Assembly: GCA_017743275.1 (NCBI GenBank)
Contig: JAGHZG010000096.1
Location: 1 to 6,446, forward strand
Reading direction: 5' to 3'
Origin: Chloroflexota bacterium
GTDB lineage: Bacteria > Chloroflexota > Anaerolineae > B4-G1 > DUEL01
Length of the DNA stretch: 6,446 bases
The position numbers were made by a program, and so were the translations under genes. Of the stretch, positions 1 through 5,802 are shown one piece after another. Within the stretch, counting starts at the first letter, position 1. Every line of letters begins with the position of its first letter. The notes below the pieces were generated by a model. It saw only the letters and a program-made list of their open reading frames with translations. It was not told the DNA's origin and made no database searches.

Positions 1-70
1 TGGGAGAGGGGTGAGGTGTGCCCCGGGAGGACGATTTTCGTCCGCTGAATAGTTACTGTAATTTTTCCAA

Positions 71-76
71 AGGGGG
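71..76 (+). promoter_or_regulatory. Ribosome binding site of livH
   Basis: AGGGGG is placed 10 bases before the ATG at 87. It decides the livH start against the in-frame GTG at 18, which would lengthen the protein by 23 residues with no similarity to LivH. Confidence 0.7.
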
Positions 77-86
77 AACACAACCT

Positions 87-989
87 ATGCAAGGCCTGAT
101 CCAGCAGGTCCTGAACGCCCTTCAATTGGGCAGCGTCTACGCCCTCATCGCCCTGGGCTACACGATGGTCTACGGCATCATCCGCCTCATCAACTTCGCC
201 CACGGTGATATTTTTATGGTCAGCACCTATGTGGCCTTCTTTGTGGGCACGGCGTTGATGGGCCGCCTCCTTCATCTCCCCGGCACCGTCGTCTTCGTGC
301 TGACGATGCTGGCTTCCATGTTTGCGACGGCCCTGCTGGCGGTGCTGATAGAGCGTTTCGCCTATAAGCCGTTGCGCCAGGCGCCGCGGGTCTCTGCCGT
401 CATCACCGCGCTGGGGGTGGGCCTTTTCCTGGAGAACTTCACCCTGGCGACCATCGGACCCGACCCCCGTTTCCTCCCCAAATTCTTCCCGGTGCAGACG
501 TTCACCGTGGGCGGTGTCGCCTTCTCCAACGTCCAGATGATCATCATCGCCGTCTCTGCGGTGGTGATGCTCCTCCTGGATACCATCGTGCGCCGGACGA
601 TGGTGGGGATGGCCATGCGGGCCGTCTCCTGGGACAAGTTCACTGCTCCCCTGATGGGCGTGCCCGTGGACCGGATCATCTCCATCACCTTCGCCATCGG
701 CGCCTCCATCGCCGCCGTCGGCGGGACGCTCTTCGGAATGGTCTACACGGTGGACCCGTACATGGGCATCCGCATCGGCTGGTGGGCCTTCATCTCCGCC
801 GTCGTCGGCGGAATCGGTAATATTCGGGGGGCCATGCTGGGGGGCTACATCCTGGGTTTTGTGGAGATTTTCACCCCGGTGCTCCTGGCTTCCACCTACC
901 GGGATTTCGTTGCCTTCTCCCTGCTTCTCATACTCCTGATCTTCCGCCCCTACGGCATCCTGGGCCGTCCGGTGGCGCAGAAAGTGTAG
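87..989 (+). CDS. livH: Branched-chain amino acid ABC transporter permease LivH
   Basis: This is one of the two inner-membrane permeases of a hydrophobic amino acid (Leu/Ile/Val family) ABC importer. It has 300 residues, the usual size for LivH. The family hallmark is near the N-terminus: a hydrophobic segment with GSVYALIALGYTMVYG (residues 15-30) followed by NFAHGD (36-41). About eight hydrophobic membrane segments follow. The cytoplasmic coupling loop that contacts the ATPase is visible as RAVSWD...LMG at residues 178-191. A glycine-rich VVGGIGNIRGAMLGG stretch and a C-terminal FRPYGILGRP motif, both typical of LivH, close the protein. The ATG at 87 was chosen because AGGGGG lies 10 bases upstream and the protein then starts as LivH normally does; a GTG at 18 would add 23 non-family residues. 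The stop is 10 bases before livM. The substrate could be another amino acid or a small amide, since the family is broad. Confidence 0.95.
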   Translation: MQGLIQQVLNALQLGSVYALIALGYTMVYGIIRLINFAHGDIFMVSTYVAFFVGTALMGRLLHLPGTVVFVLTMLASMFATALLAVLIERFAYKPLRQAPRVSAVITALGVGLFLENFTLATIGPDPRFLPKFFPVQTFTVGGVAFSNVQMIIIAVSAVVMLLLDTIVRRTMVGMAMRAVSWDKFTAPLMGVPVDRIISITFAIGASIAAVGGTLFGMVYTVDPYMGIRIGWWAFISAVVGGIGNIRGAMLGGYILGFVEIFTPVLLASTYRDFVAFSLLLILLIFRPYGILGRPVAQKV

Positions 990-999
990 GAGGCCGGCA

Positions 1000-2112
1000 A
1001 TGACCCAACTCCTTACCCCTATCCGCAACGCCCTGTCCCGCGCCCTGGCCCCCCTTCACGCGGCCTACGCGTCGCTCCCCGCGCCGGTCCGCCGCTGGAC
1101 GATGCCTGCGTTGCTGGTCTTCTTCTTCGTCATCGCCCTTCTCTCCCCCTCTTTCCTGAACCTGTACTGGCAGCAGATACTCATCTATGTGGGCATCAAC
1201 ATTATCCTGACGGCCAGCCTCAACCTGGTGAACGGCTACATGGGGGAGTTCTCCGTGGGCCACGCCGGGTTTATGGCCGTGGGCGCGTACGTGGCCTCCA
1301 TTATGACCGTTTGGGTCTTCCCTCGCTGGGGATTGAGAGAGTACGTCCCGTACCTTTTTCCTCTCGCTCTGCTCATCGGCGGGCTGGCCGCTGGCCTGAC
1401 GAGCCTGATTATCGCTGTTCCCTCCTTCCGCACCCGGGGAGACTATCTGGCCATCGTCACTCTGGCCTGGAACATGATTGTCAAGAGCGTCCTGGAGAAC
1501 GTGGACGCTATCGGCGGTCCCCGGGGCTTTATGGGGATGCAGAAATTGACCTCTGTTGCCTGGGTCTACGTTTGGGTCGTAATTACCATTTTTATCCTGC
1601 GCAATCTGGTCTATTCCAACTTTGGCCGGGGGACCCTCTCTATTCGGGAGGACGAGATTGCCGCCTCGCTGGTCAGCGTGGACACGCGGAAGGTGAAAAT
1701 CACCGTCTTTGTGGTGGCGTCGTTCTTCGCCGGCATCGCCGGTGGGCTCTTCGCCCACATCATCCAGTTTATCAATCCCCGTTCCTTCTCCATCCTCAAA
1801 TCCACGGAAACGCTGGTGATGGTCTATCTGGGCGGCATCGGAAGTCTGGGGGGGTCCATTTTGGGGGCAACGATTTATACCGTCCTGCTGGAATTGCTGC
1901 GCCCGTTGCAGGTCTGGCGGTGGGTAATCGGCCCGCTGCTCCTGGTGTTCCTGATGATTTTCCGGCCCCGCGGCATTATGGGGATGCGGGAGTGGCGCTT
2001 CCTGATTCCGCCCGAGGAGCGCCCGGAGGTGATTGATGCCCTGAAGGAACGGATTCGGAAGAAGCGGGGCCCGGCGGTCGCCCCTGCGGCTTCTGTCGGA
2101 GCCTCCGAGTGA
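1000..2112 (+). CDS. livM: Branched-chain amino acid ABC transporter permease LivM
   Basis: This is the second permease of the importer and partner of LivH in the channel. It has 370 residues, with a roughly 40-residue leader before the first strong hydrophobic segment. The LivM signature is clear: LNLVNGYMGEFSVGHAGF at residues 74-91, followed by further membrane segments. The coupling loop that docks on the ATPases is IREDEIAASL at 215-224, and a conserved GGIGSLGG lies at 278-285. The last membrane segment ends in FRPRGIMGM, and a basic tail of about 40 residues follows, rich in Lys/Arg and then Ala. AGGAGG at 988-993 overlaps the livH stop codon and sits 6 bases before the ATG, so translation is probably coupled to livH. 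The stop is 12 bases before livG. Confidence 0.95.
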   Translation: MTQLLTPIRNALSRALAPLHAAYASLPAPVRRWTMPALLVFFFVIALLSPSFLNLYWQQILIYVGINIILTASLNLVNGYMGEFSVGHAGFMAVGAYVASIMTVWVFPRWGLREYVPYLFPLALLIGGLAAGLTSLIIAVPSFRTRGDYLAIVTLAWNMIVKSVLENVDAIGGPRGFMGMQKLTSVAWVYVWVVITIFILRNLVYSNFGRGTLSIREDEIAASLVSVDTRKVKITVFVVASFFAGIAGGLFAHIIQFINPRSFSILKSTETLVMVYLGGIGSLGGSILGATIYTVLLELLRPLQVWRWVIGPLLLVFLMIFRPRGIMGMREWRFLIPPEERPEVIDALKERIRKKRGPAVAPAASVGASE

Positions 2113-2124
2113 CGGAGGGGCCAT

Positions 2125-2895
2125 ATGCCACTGTTGCAAATTCGCGGACTCACTCACTACTTCGGCGGCCTGCGGGCCGTCTCCAACTTCAACCTGGACC
2201 TGGAGCCGGGGGAACTGATCGGCATCATCGGCCCCAACGGCGCAGGCAAGACCACGGTGTTCAACCTCATCACCGGCGTCTACCGTCCCACGGAGGGGGA
2301 GATTCTCTTTAACGGGCACCATCTGGTGGGCAAGCGCTCCGACCAGATTGTCTCTATGGGGATCGCCCGAACATTCCAGACGATTCGCCTGTTTCGCGAC
2401 CTGAGTGTGCTGGACAACGTGCGGATCGCGCGGTTCGCCCGCACCCGGTACGGGGTTCCGGTCGCGCTCTTCCGGCTGCCGAAGTATCTGCGGGAAGAGG
2501 CGAAGAGTCGGGAGCAGGCGCTGGAACTATTAGACCTGCTGGGGCTGGCGGACCAGGCGAACTGGGTGGCCTCCAGCCTTCCCTATGGCCTGCAGCGGCG
2601 GCTGGAGATCGCCCGCGCGTTGGCCACCGAACCCCGTCTCTTGCTCCTGGACGAGCCTGCCGCCGGGATGAACCCGGGGGAGATCGCCGAGTTGATGGAA
2701 CTCATCCAGTGGATCCGGCGGCAGTTTGATCTGACCATCATCCTGATTGAGCACCAGATGCGGGTGGTGATGGGCATCTGCGAGCGGATCAAAGTGCTGG
2801 ACTTCGGCGAGACCATCGCCGAGGGCACCCCGGCGGAAATCCAGAACAACCCCCGGGTCATTGAGGCCTACCTGGGAGAGGAGGTCGTTGTATGA
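2125..2895 (+). CDS. livG: Branched-chain amino acid ABC transporter ATP-binding protein LivG
   Basis: This is one of the two cytoplasmic ATPases that power the LivHM channel. It has 256 residues. Walker A is GPNGAGKTT (residues 36-44), the Q-loop glutamine is Q85 in ARTFQTIRLF, the ABC signature is the LivG-type variant LPYGLQRRLEIA (152-163) instead of LSGGQ, Walker B is LLLLDEPAAGMNP (172-184), and the switch histidine is H210 in IEHQM. The degenerate signature is normal for LivG and does not mean inactivity. GGAGGGG at 2114-2120 lies just upstream of the ATG. The stop codon overlaps the livF start in an ATGA arrangement, which suggests translational coupling and equal amounts of the two ATPases. 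Confidence 0.95.
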   Translation: MPLLQIRGLTHYFGGLRAVSNFNLDLEPGELIGIIGPNGAGKTTVFNLITGVYRPTEGEILFNGHHLVGKRSDQIVSMGIARTFQTIRLFRDLSVLDNVRIARFARTRYGVPVALFRLPKYLREEAKSREQALELLDLLGLADQANWVASSLPYGLQRRLEIARALATEPRLLLLDEPAAGMNPGEIAELMELIQWIRRQFDLTIILIEHQMRVVMGICERIKVLDFGETIAEGTPAEIQNNPRVIEAYLGEEVVV

Positions 2896-3653
2896 TGGAC
2901 GACAGACCACCAACCACAGACCACGGACCCCAGACGGCCAACGATGTGGTCCTCTCAGTGCAGGACCTGCATGTCTCCTATGGGGTCATCCGCGCGCTCC
3001 GGGGCATCTCCTTTGAAGTCCGGCGCGGGGAAATCGTCACCCTGATCGGAGCCAACGGGGCCGGGAAGTCCACCACCCTGCGGGCCATCTCCCGCCTGGT
3101 GCCCATTCAGCAGGGGAGCATCATCTTTGAGGGAGTGGATCTGCGTGCTGTCCCGCCCCACGAAGTGACCGCGATGGGTATCTCCCATGTGCCCGAGGGG
3201 CGAGGGATTTTCGCCAACCTGACGGTGCAGGAGAACCTGAAACTGGCCACCTGGGGGCGGAAGGACCCGAAGGAGATTCAGCGGGCCTACGAGCGGATCT
3301 TCTCCCTCTTCCCCCGCCTGGCGGAGCGACGGAACCAGTTGGCAGGCACCCTCTCCGGCGGGGAGCAGCAGATGCTGGCGGTGGGGCGGGCGCTGATGCG
3401 CGGCGGGCGGCTGATGCTCCTGGACGAGCCGTCTATGGGACTGGCGCCCGTGCTGGTGCGGGAGATTTTTGACGTCCTGCGGGAGATCAACGCCACCGGG
3501 ACCACCATCCTGCTGGTGGAGCAAAACGCCCGCCAGGCCCTCAAACTGGCCCACCGGGGCTATGTTCTGGAGACCGGCACCATCGCCCTGGCGGGCACGT
3601 CCCAGGAACTGATGGATAATCCCAGGGTGAAAGAGGCGTACTTGGGTGGATAG
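2892..3653 (+). CDS. livF: Branched-chain amino acid ABC transporter ATP-binding protein LivF
   Basis: This is the second ATPase of the importer, pairing with LivG. It has 253 residues. Walker A is GANGAGKST (53-61), the LivF-type HVPEGRGIF follows the Q-loop position (99-107), the signature LSGGEQQ is at 154-160, Walker B is LMLLDEPSMGLAP (174-186), and the switch region is VEQN (209-212), where LivF proteins carry Gln in place of His. A GAGGAGG-like ribosome site within the end of livG and the ATGA overlap support the start at 2892. The odd part is residues 3-17, which are rich in Asp, Pro and Thr and are encoded by degenerate 7-base repeats. The ABC fold begins only at about residue 19. 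A GTG at 2946 would give a 235-residue protein close to normal LivF length, but no ribosome site is seen there. Confidence 0.94.
   Translation: MMDDRPPTTDHGPQTANDVVLSVQDLHVSYGVIRALRGISFEVRRGEIVTLIGANGAGKSTTLRAISRLVPIQQGSIIFEGVDLRAVPPHEVTAMGISHVPEGRGIFANLTVQENLKLATWGRKDPKEIQRAYERIFSLFPRLAERRNQLAGTLSGGEQQMLAVGRALMRGGRLMLLDEPSMGLAPVLVREIFDVLREINATGTTILLVEQNARQALKLAHRGYVLETGTIALAGTSQELMDNPRVKEAYLGG
2897..2938 (+). repeat. Degenerate 7-base tandem repeat inside the livF 5' end
   Basis: Six consecutive 7-base units in fixed register start at 2897, 2904, 2911, 2918, 2925 and 2932, with consensus RGACCAC. The units at 2904 and 2918 are identical and the others differ at one to three positions. The tract spans 42 bases (14 codons), so it keeps the livF frame open and encodes most of the non-conserved N-terminal extension. 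It may be a repeat expansion or insertion at the livG-livF junction. Confidence 0.7.
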
Positions 3654-3658
3654 GTGAC

Positions 3659-3691
3659 GGCTGAAACGGCGGCAAAGCCGCCGTTTCAGCC
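3659..3691. terminator. Strong hairpin after livF, probable terminator
   Basis: The arms GGCTGAAACGGCGGC (3659-3673) and its exact complement (3677-3691) form a 15-bp perfect stem with an AAA loop. It begins 5 bases after the livF stop codon and ends 20 bases before the methyltransferase ATG, so it marks the boundary between the liv operon and the next block. No T-run follows the stem on either strand, so it is not a classical intrinsic terminator. It may protect the 3' end of the liv mRNA, pause polymerase, act with Rho, or be a small palindromic repeat element. Confidence 0.6.
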
Positions 3692-3711
3692 ACTCTGTAG
3701 ATTTGGGTGTG

Positions 3712-5085
3712 ATGGAACAGAGGCCTCTGTTTGATATAACCCCTTTTGTTCCGCTGACGGCCAGACGGAAGAACGTTCTCCGTTCCCCCAAGCAACATGG
3801 GTCGTCTTCACGCGATTCCCGTCCCTATCTGGAAGAATTAGGCGTTGAGATTCTGGATGCCCCTCAGCCCATCCAGTTTCAGCCCAATACAAACGAGCCG
3901 GTCCACCGCTGGTCGCCCTACGTGCAGGGATTTTCCGCTCAATTCGTCCAGAGAACTCTGGATCGCTATCGGGCTGAATACCGGGAGCCTGTTGTAGCCG
4001 ACCCGTTTCTCGGCAGCGGTACGGTGACCGTTCAGGCGAAAATGAACGGTTACCCCTCTTTCGGCGTGGAATTGAATCCCCTTCTTCACTTTGTGGCGCG
4101 GGTCAAGGTGGCCACATGGAAAGTCCCCCCTGACCGTCTTCTGGAGACCGCCCTTCATCTCCCCACCGACCGCCAGACAGAAGCCCCCGCGTTTCTGCAG
4201 TCCGAAAAGCATTTCCGGCCCCCGGTACTCCGGAACCTGGAGCGGCTGAAGGGAGGCATTGACGCCTTTCAGCCCGCAACAGAAGAGGATGCCCACATTC
4301 GGGACCTGATGTTGCTGGCTTTTGCGTCCATTCTGATTGACTGCAGTAACCTCAAGCGTTCCCCGTGCCTGGGATATGCCCCTGGCAAGTTTGTTGAAGA
4401 CGACGCCCCGTTTACCCTGTTCGCTTCCAAGATTGCCGCCATTGCCGGAGACCTTCGCCTCTGTCAGACGAAGTATCGGGACTCATTGGATACCCCGGCT
4501 GAGATTATTCTGGCAAATTCTATGGAGTACCAGCCACCCATTGGCTATGATCTGGTGATTACATCGCCGCCTTATATGAACGGCCTGGATTACGTGATGA
4601 ACTACAAGATTGAGATTGGGTGGCTGGGCTTCGCCCGGACTCATCAGGAACTGAAGCAACTCAAAGACGCGATGGTTGTCTGTGATAATGTCTCTAAAGG
4701 GGTGGTTCGCCGATTCAGTGGTGTCTCTCAGCGGTACACCAATTCCTGGATTGAGCACATTAAGGCGGAAATTGCGGCCAATATCGCCCGCCGGGGCTTC
4801 TACCGCCGGGAAGACATGCCGGAAATCGTCCACAAATACTTTGACGATATGTATCGGGTCATGCGCAATGTCGCCCAGGCCATCCGGCCGGGAGGGCGTT
4901 TCATCCTGGTCGTGGGAGACAGTCTGATCGCCGATGTGTACGTTCCTACGGACCTGATTCTGGCCCGCATCGGTCAGGAACTGGGCCTGACGATTGAACG
5001 TCTGGAACGGGCGAGGGTCCGGCGTTCCGGCCAAATCCGCAGTTATCGCCTTCGGGAGACCATTATCACCTTGCGGAAGGGATAG
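3712..5085 (+). CDS. Site-specific DNA methyltransferase (N4-cytosine/N6-adenine type)
   Basis: This is a putative S-adenosylmethionine-dependent enzyme that methylates an exocyclic amino group in DNA. It has 457 residues from ATG 3712. The SAM-binding motif I is DPFLGSGT (97-104), with the acidic end of the next strand at FGVELNP (117-123). The catalytic motif IV is TSPPY (284-288). A later strand is preceded by PGGRFILVVGDS (393-404). A conserved-looking HRWSPYVQGFS (65-75) precedes motif I. About 160 residues separate motif II from IV and about 100 separate IV from the PGG strand, so the target-recognition part could be in either insert. The start is uncertain: GTG 3709 and TTG 3703 are in frame and no strong ribosome site is seen, but no later Met occurs before residue 111. 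The gene is poorer in GC than the liv genes. The GIY-YIG gene 5 bases downstream supports a DNA substrate over RNA. The target sequence cannot be read from here. Confidence 0.85.
   Translation: MEQRPLFDITPFVPLTARRKNVLRSPKQHGSSSRDSRPYLEELGVEILDAPQPIQFQPNTNEPVHRWSPYVQGFSAQFVQRTLDRYRAEYREPVVADPFLGSGTVTVQAKMNGYPSFGVELNPLLHFVARVKVATWKVPPDRLLETALHLPTDRQTEAPAFLQSEKHFRPPVLRNLERLKGGIDAFQPATEEDAHIRDLMLLAFASILIDCSNLKRSPCLGYAPGKFVEDDAPFTLFASKIAAIAGDLRLCQTKYRDSLDTPAEIILANSMEYQPPIGYDLVITSPPYMNGLDYVMNYKIEIGWLGFARTHQELKQLKDAMVVCDNVSKGVVRRFSGVSQRYTNSWIEHIKAEIAANIARRGFYRREDMPEIVHKYFDDMYRVMRNVAQAIRPGGRFILVVGDSLIADVYVPTDLILARIGQELGLTIERLERARVRRSGQIRSYRLRETIITLRKG
3716..3731. promoter_or_regulatory. 16-bp perfect palindrome on the methyltransferase start
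   Basis: AACAGAGGCCTCTGTT is its own exact reverse complement and begins one base after the ATG at 3712-3714. Some restriction-modification methyltransferases repress themselves by binding an operator that overlaps their own start, so this is a candidate operator. As RNA it would also form an 8-bp pairing that could hinder initiation. Function is inference; only the symmetry is seen. Confidence 0.4.
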
Positions 5086-5090
5086 GAAAC

Positions 5091-5414
5091 ATGCCGCATC
5101 GCGAAGACCTGGGCTTCCAGAGCCTTCCGGAAAACGGCTTGAAAATCGTCAGGGCCCGCACCCTGTTGGGCAACCTGCGCCTCTGGGAGATTCCCCGGTC
5201 CGAACAGGCCCTGGAAACTGTCGTGGAGGAAATTGGCCGCTCGCCAATCCCCGGGCTGTATGTTCTGCTGGACGAACGGGCCGAGAAAAGAGCCTACATT
5301 GGACAGACAGAGAAGAGATCAACATCCTGCTGTTCAATAGAGGCCGAATCACTCGCTTCTTACGAGGCCGTCTGGATGATGAGGTGTTCCTGGATGACGC
5401 GCGGAAAATCCTGA
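5091..5414 (+). CDS. GIY-YIG nuclease N-terminal half, readable fragment with out-of-frame tail
   Basis: This 107-residue frame starts at an ATG 5 bases after the methyltransferase stop. Residues 55-57 (GLY, after PIP) and 69-71 (YIG, in RAYIGQTE) are the two strands that name the GIY-YIG nuclease fold, spaced as usual by about 11 residues. A leader of about 50 residues (LRLWEIP at 29-35) precedes the fold. After residue 74 the sequence becomes Cys/Ser/Trp/Met-rich and no longer looks like protein, so residues 75-107 are probably out-of-frame translation. The helix that should carry the catalytic Arg and the later metal-binding Glu are not found in this frame. Alone, this product would be an inactive fragment. 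Confidence 0.6.
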   Translation: MPHREDLGFQSLPENGLKIVRARTLLGNLRLWEIPRSEQALETVVEEIGRSPIPGLYVLLDERAEKRAYIGQTEKRSTSCCSIEAESLASYEAVWMMRCSWMTRGKS

Positions 5415-5779
5415 TCCGCAGAGGGTTTCAGATTCAACAATGGGGCGAGAAGTACGCAACCATTGATAATCAGCCGGTCATCATCAGGCCAGGGAGTGAA
5501 AAACCGAAAGGGTGGCAGGTGACCTTTCGGGGGAGCAAATCGCTGGCCCAACTGAGGGCAGGGGAAGGTTTTCTCTTGATGAATAGGGGCGGGCTGGTTT
5601 TCCTGCCACTGTGCGAAGTGCGTGATTTTATTCTGTCCGTAGACGCTGAAGCGTTCCAGAGGGATACGATTGATGTCTTCCTGCGCTTTGAAGAAGAGCG
5701 GATTGTGCTCGTCTACAAGACCGGCGAGAAAGACGTCACCCGTTACTCGGTGGAGCCGTATCCGCCTGCCAGCCGTTAA
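5091..5779 (+). pseudogene. Frame-broken GIY-YIG family endonuclease-like gene (restriction partner candidate)
   Basis: The protein-like signal runs from 5091 to about 5312 in one frame and from about 5312 to the TAA at 5777 in another. The second part reads EEINILLFNRGR and then about 140 residues that look well folded and conserved (charged/hydrophobic alternation, GWQVTFRG, GFLLMNRGG, VFLPLCEVRDFI, VYKTGEKDVTRY). It has no ATG start; the first plausible start codon is GTG 5384. Only about six residues separate YIGQTE from the NILLF strand, where a GIY-YIG fold would need roughly 20-25, so a deletion of length 1 modulo 3 is the simplest explanation. Alternatives are a fusion of two formerly separate genes, a sequencing or assembly error, or programmed frameshifting. 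The position directly after a DNA methyltransferase suggests a restriction or defence role. I do not recognise the C-terminal part. Confidence 0.55.
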
Positions 5780-5802
5780 AAAACCAGTCTTCCGGAGTCG
5801 CT

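Noticed and set aside
29..43. A small inverted repeat (GGACGA, TTT loop, TCGTCC) upstream of livH as a terminator or regulatory hairpin
   Set aside because: The stem is only 6 bp and no T-run follows directly; the nearest T-rich stretch (62-66) is 18 bases away. The upstream gene is not visible, so the hairpin cannot be tied to anything.
18..86. An N-terminal extension of LivH from GTG 18
   Set aside because: The 23 added residues do not resemble LivH, and the ribosome site at 71-76 fits ATG 87.
928..2322. A long open frame on the - strand (464 codons) opposite livM and the start of livG
   Set aside because: It lies antisense to unmistakable LivM and LivG sequence. Its translation is rich in His, Gln, Pro, Gly and Arg without any domain pattern, as expected from the reverse complement of GC-rich coding DNA.
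3735..3740. TATAAC as a -10 promoter element for the methyltransferase block
   Set aside because: It lies inside the coding sequence after the only plausible start, and no -35-like hexamer is found at 16-18 bases upstream.
5285..5290. The AAAAG run as a programmed -1 frameshift site for the GIY-YIG gene
   Set aside because: A shift here would occur before the YIG strand and would lose it, whereas the protein signal stays in the first frame until about 5312.
4994..5311. The second-frame translation upstream of the break as the true N-terminus of the downstream protein
   Set aside because: It overlaps the methyltransferase end and the GIY-YIG start in another frame. Its translation is Arg/Pro/Gly-rich shadow sequence, and protein-like character begins only at about 5312.
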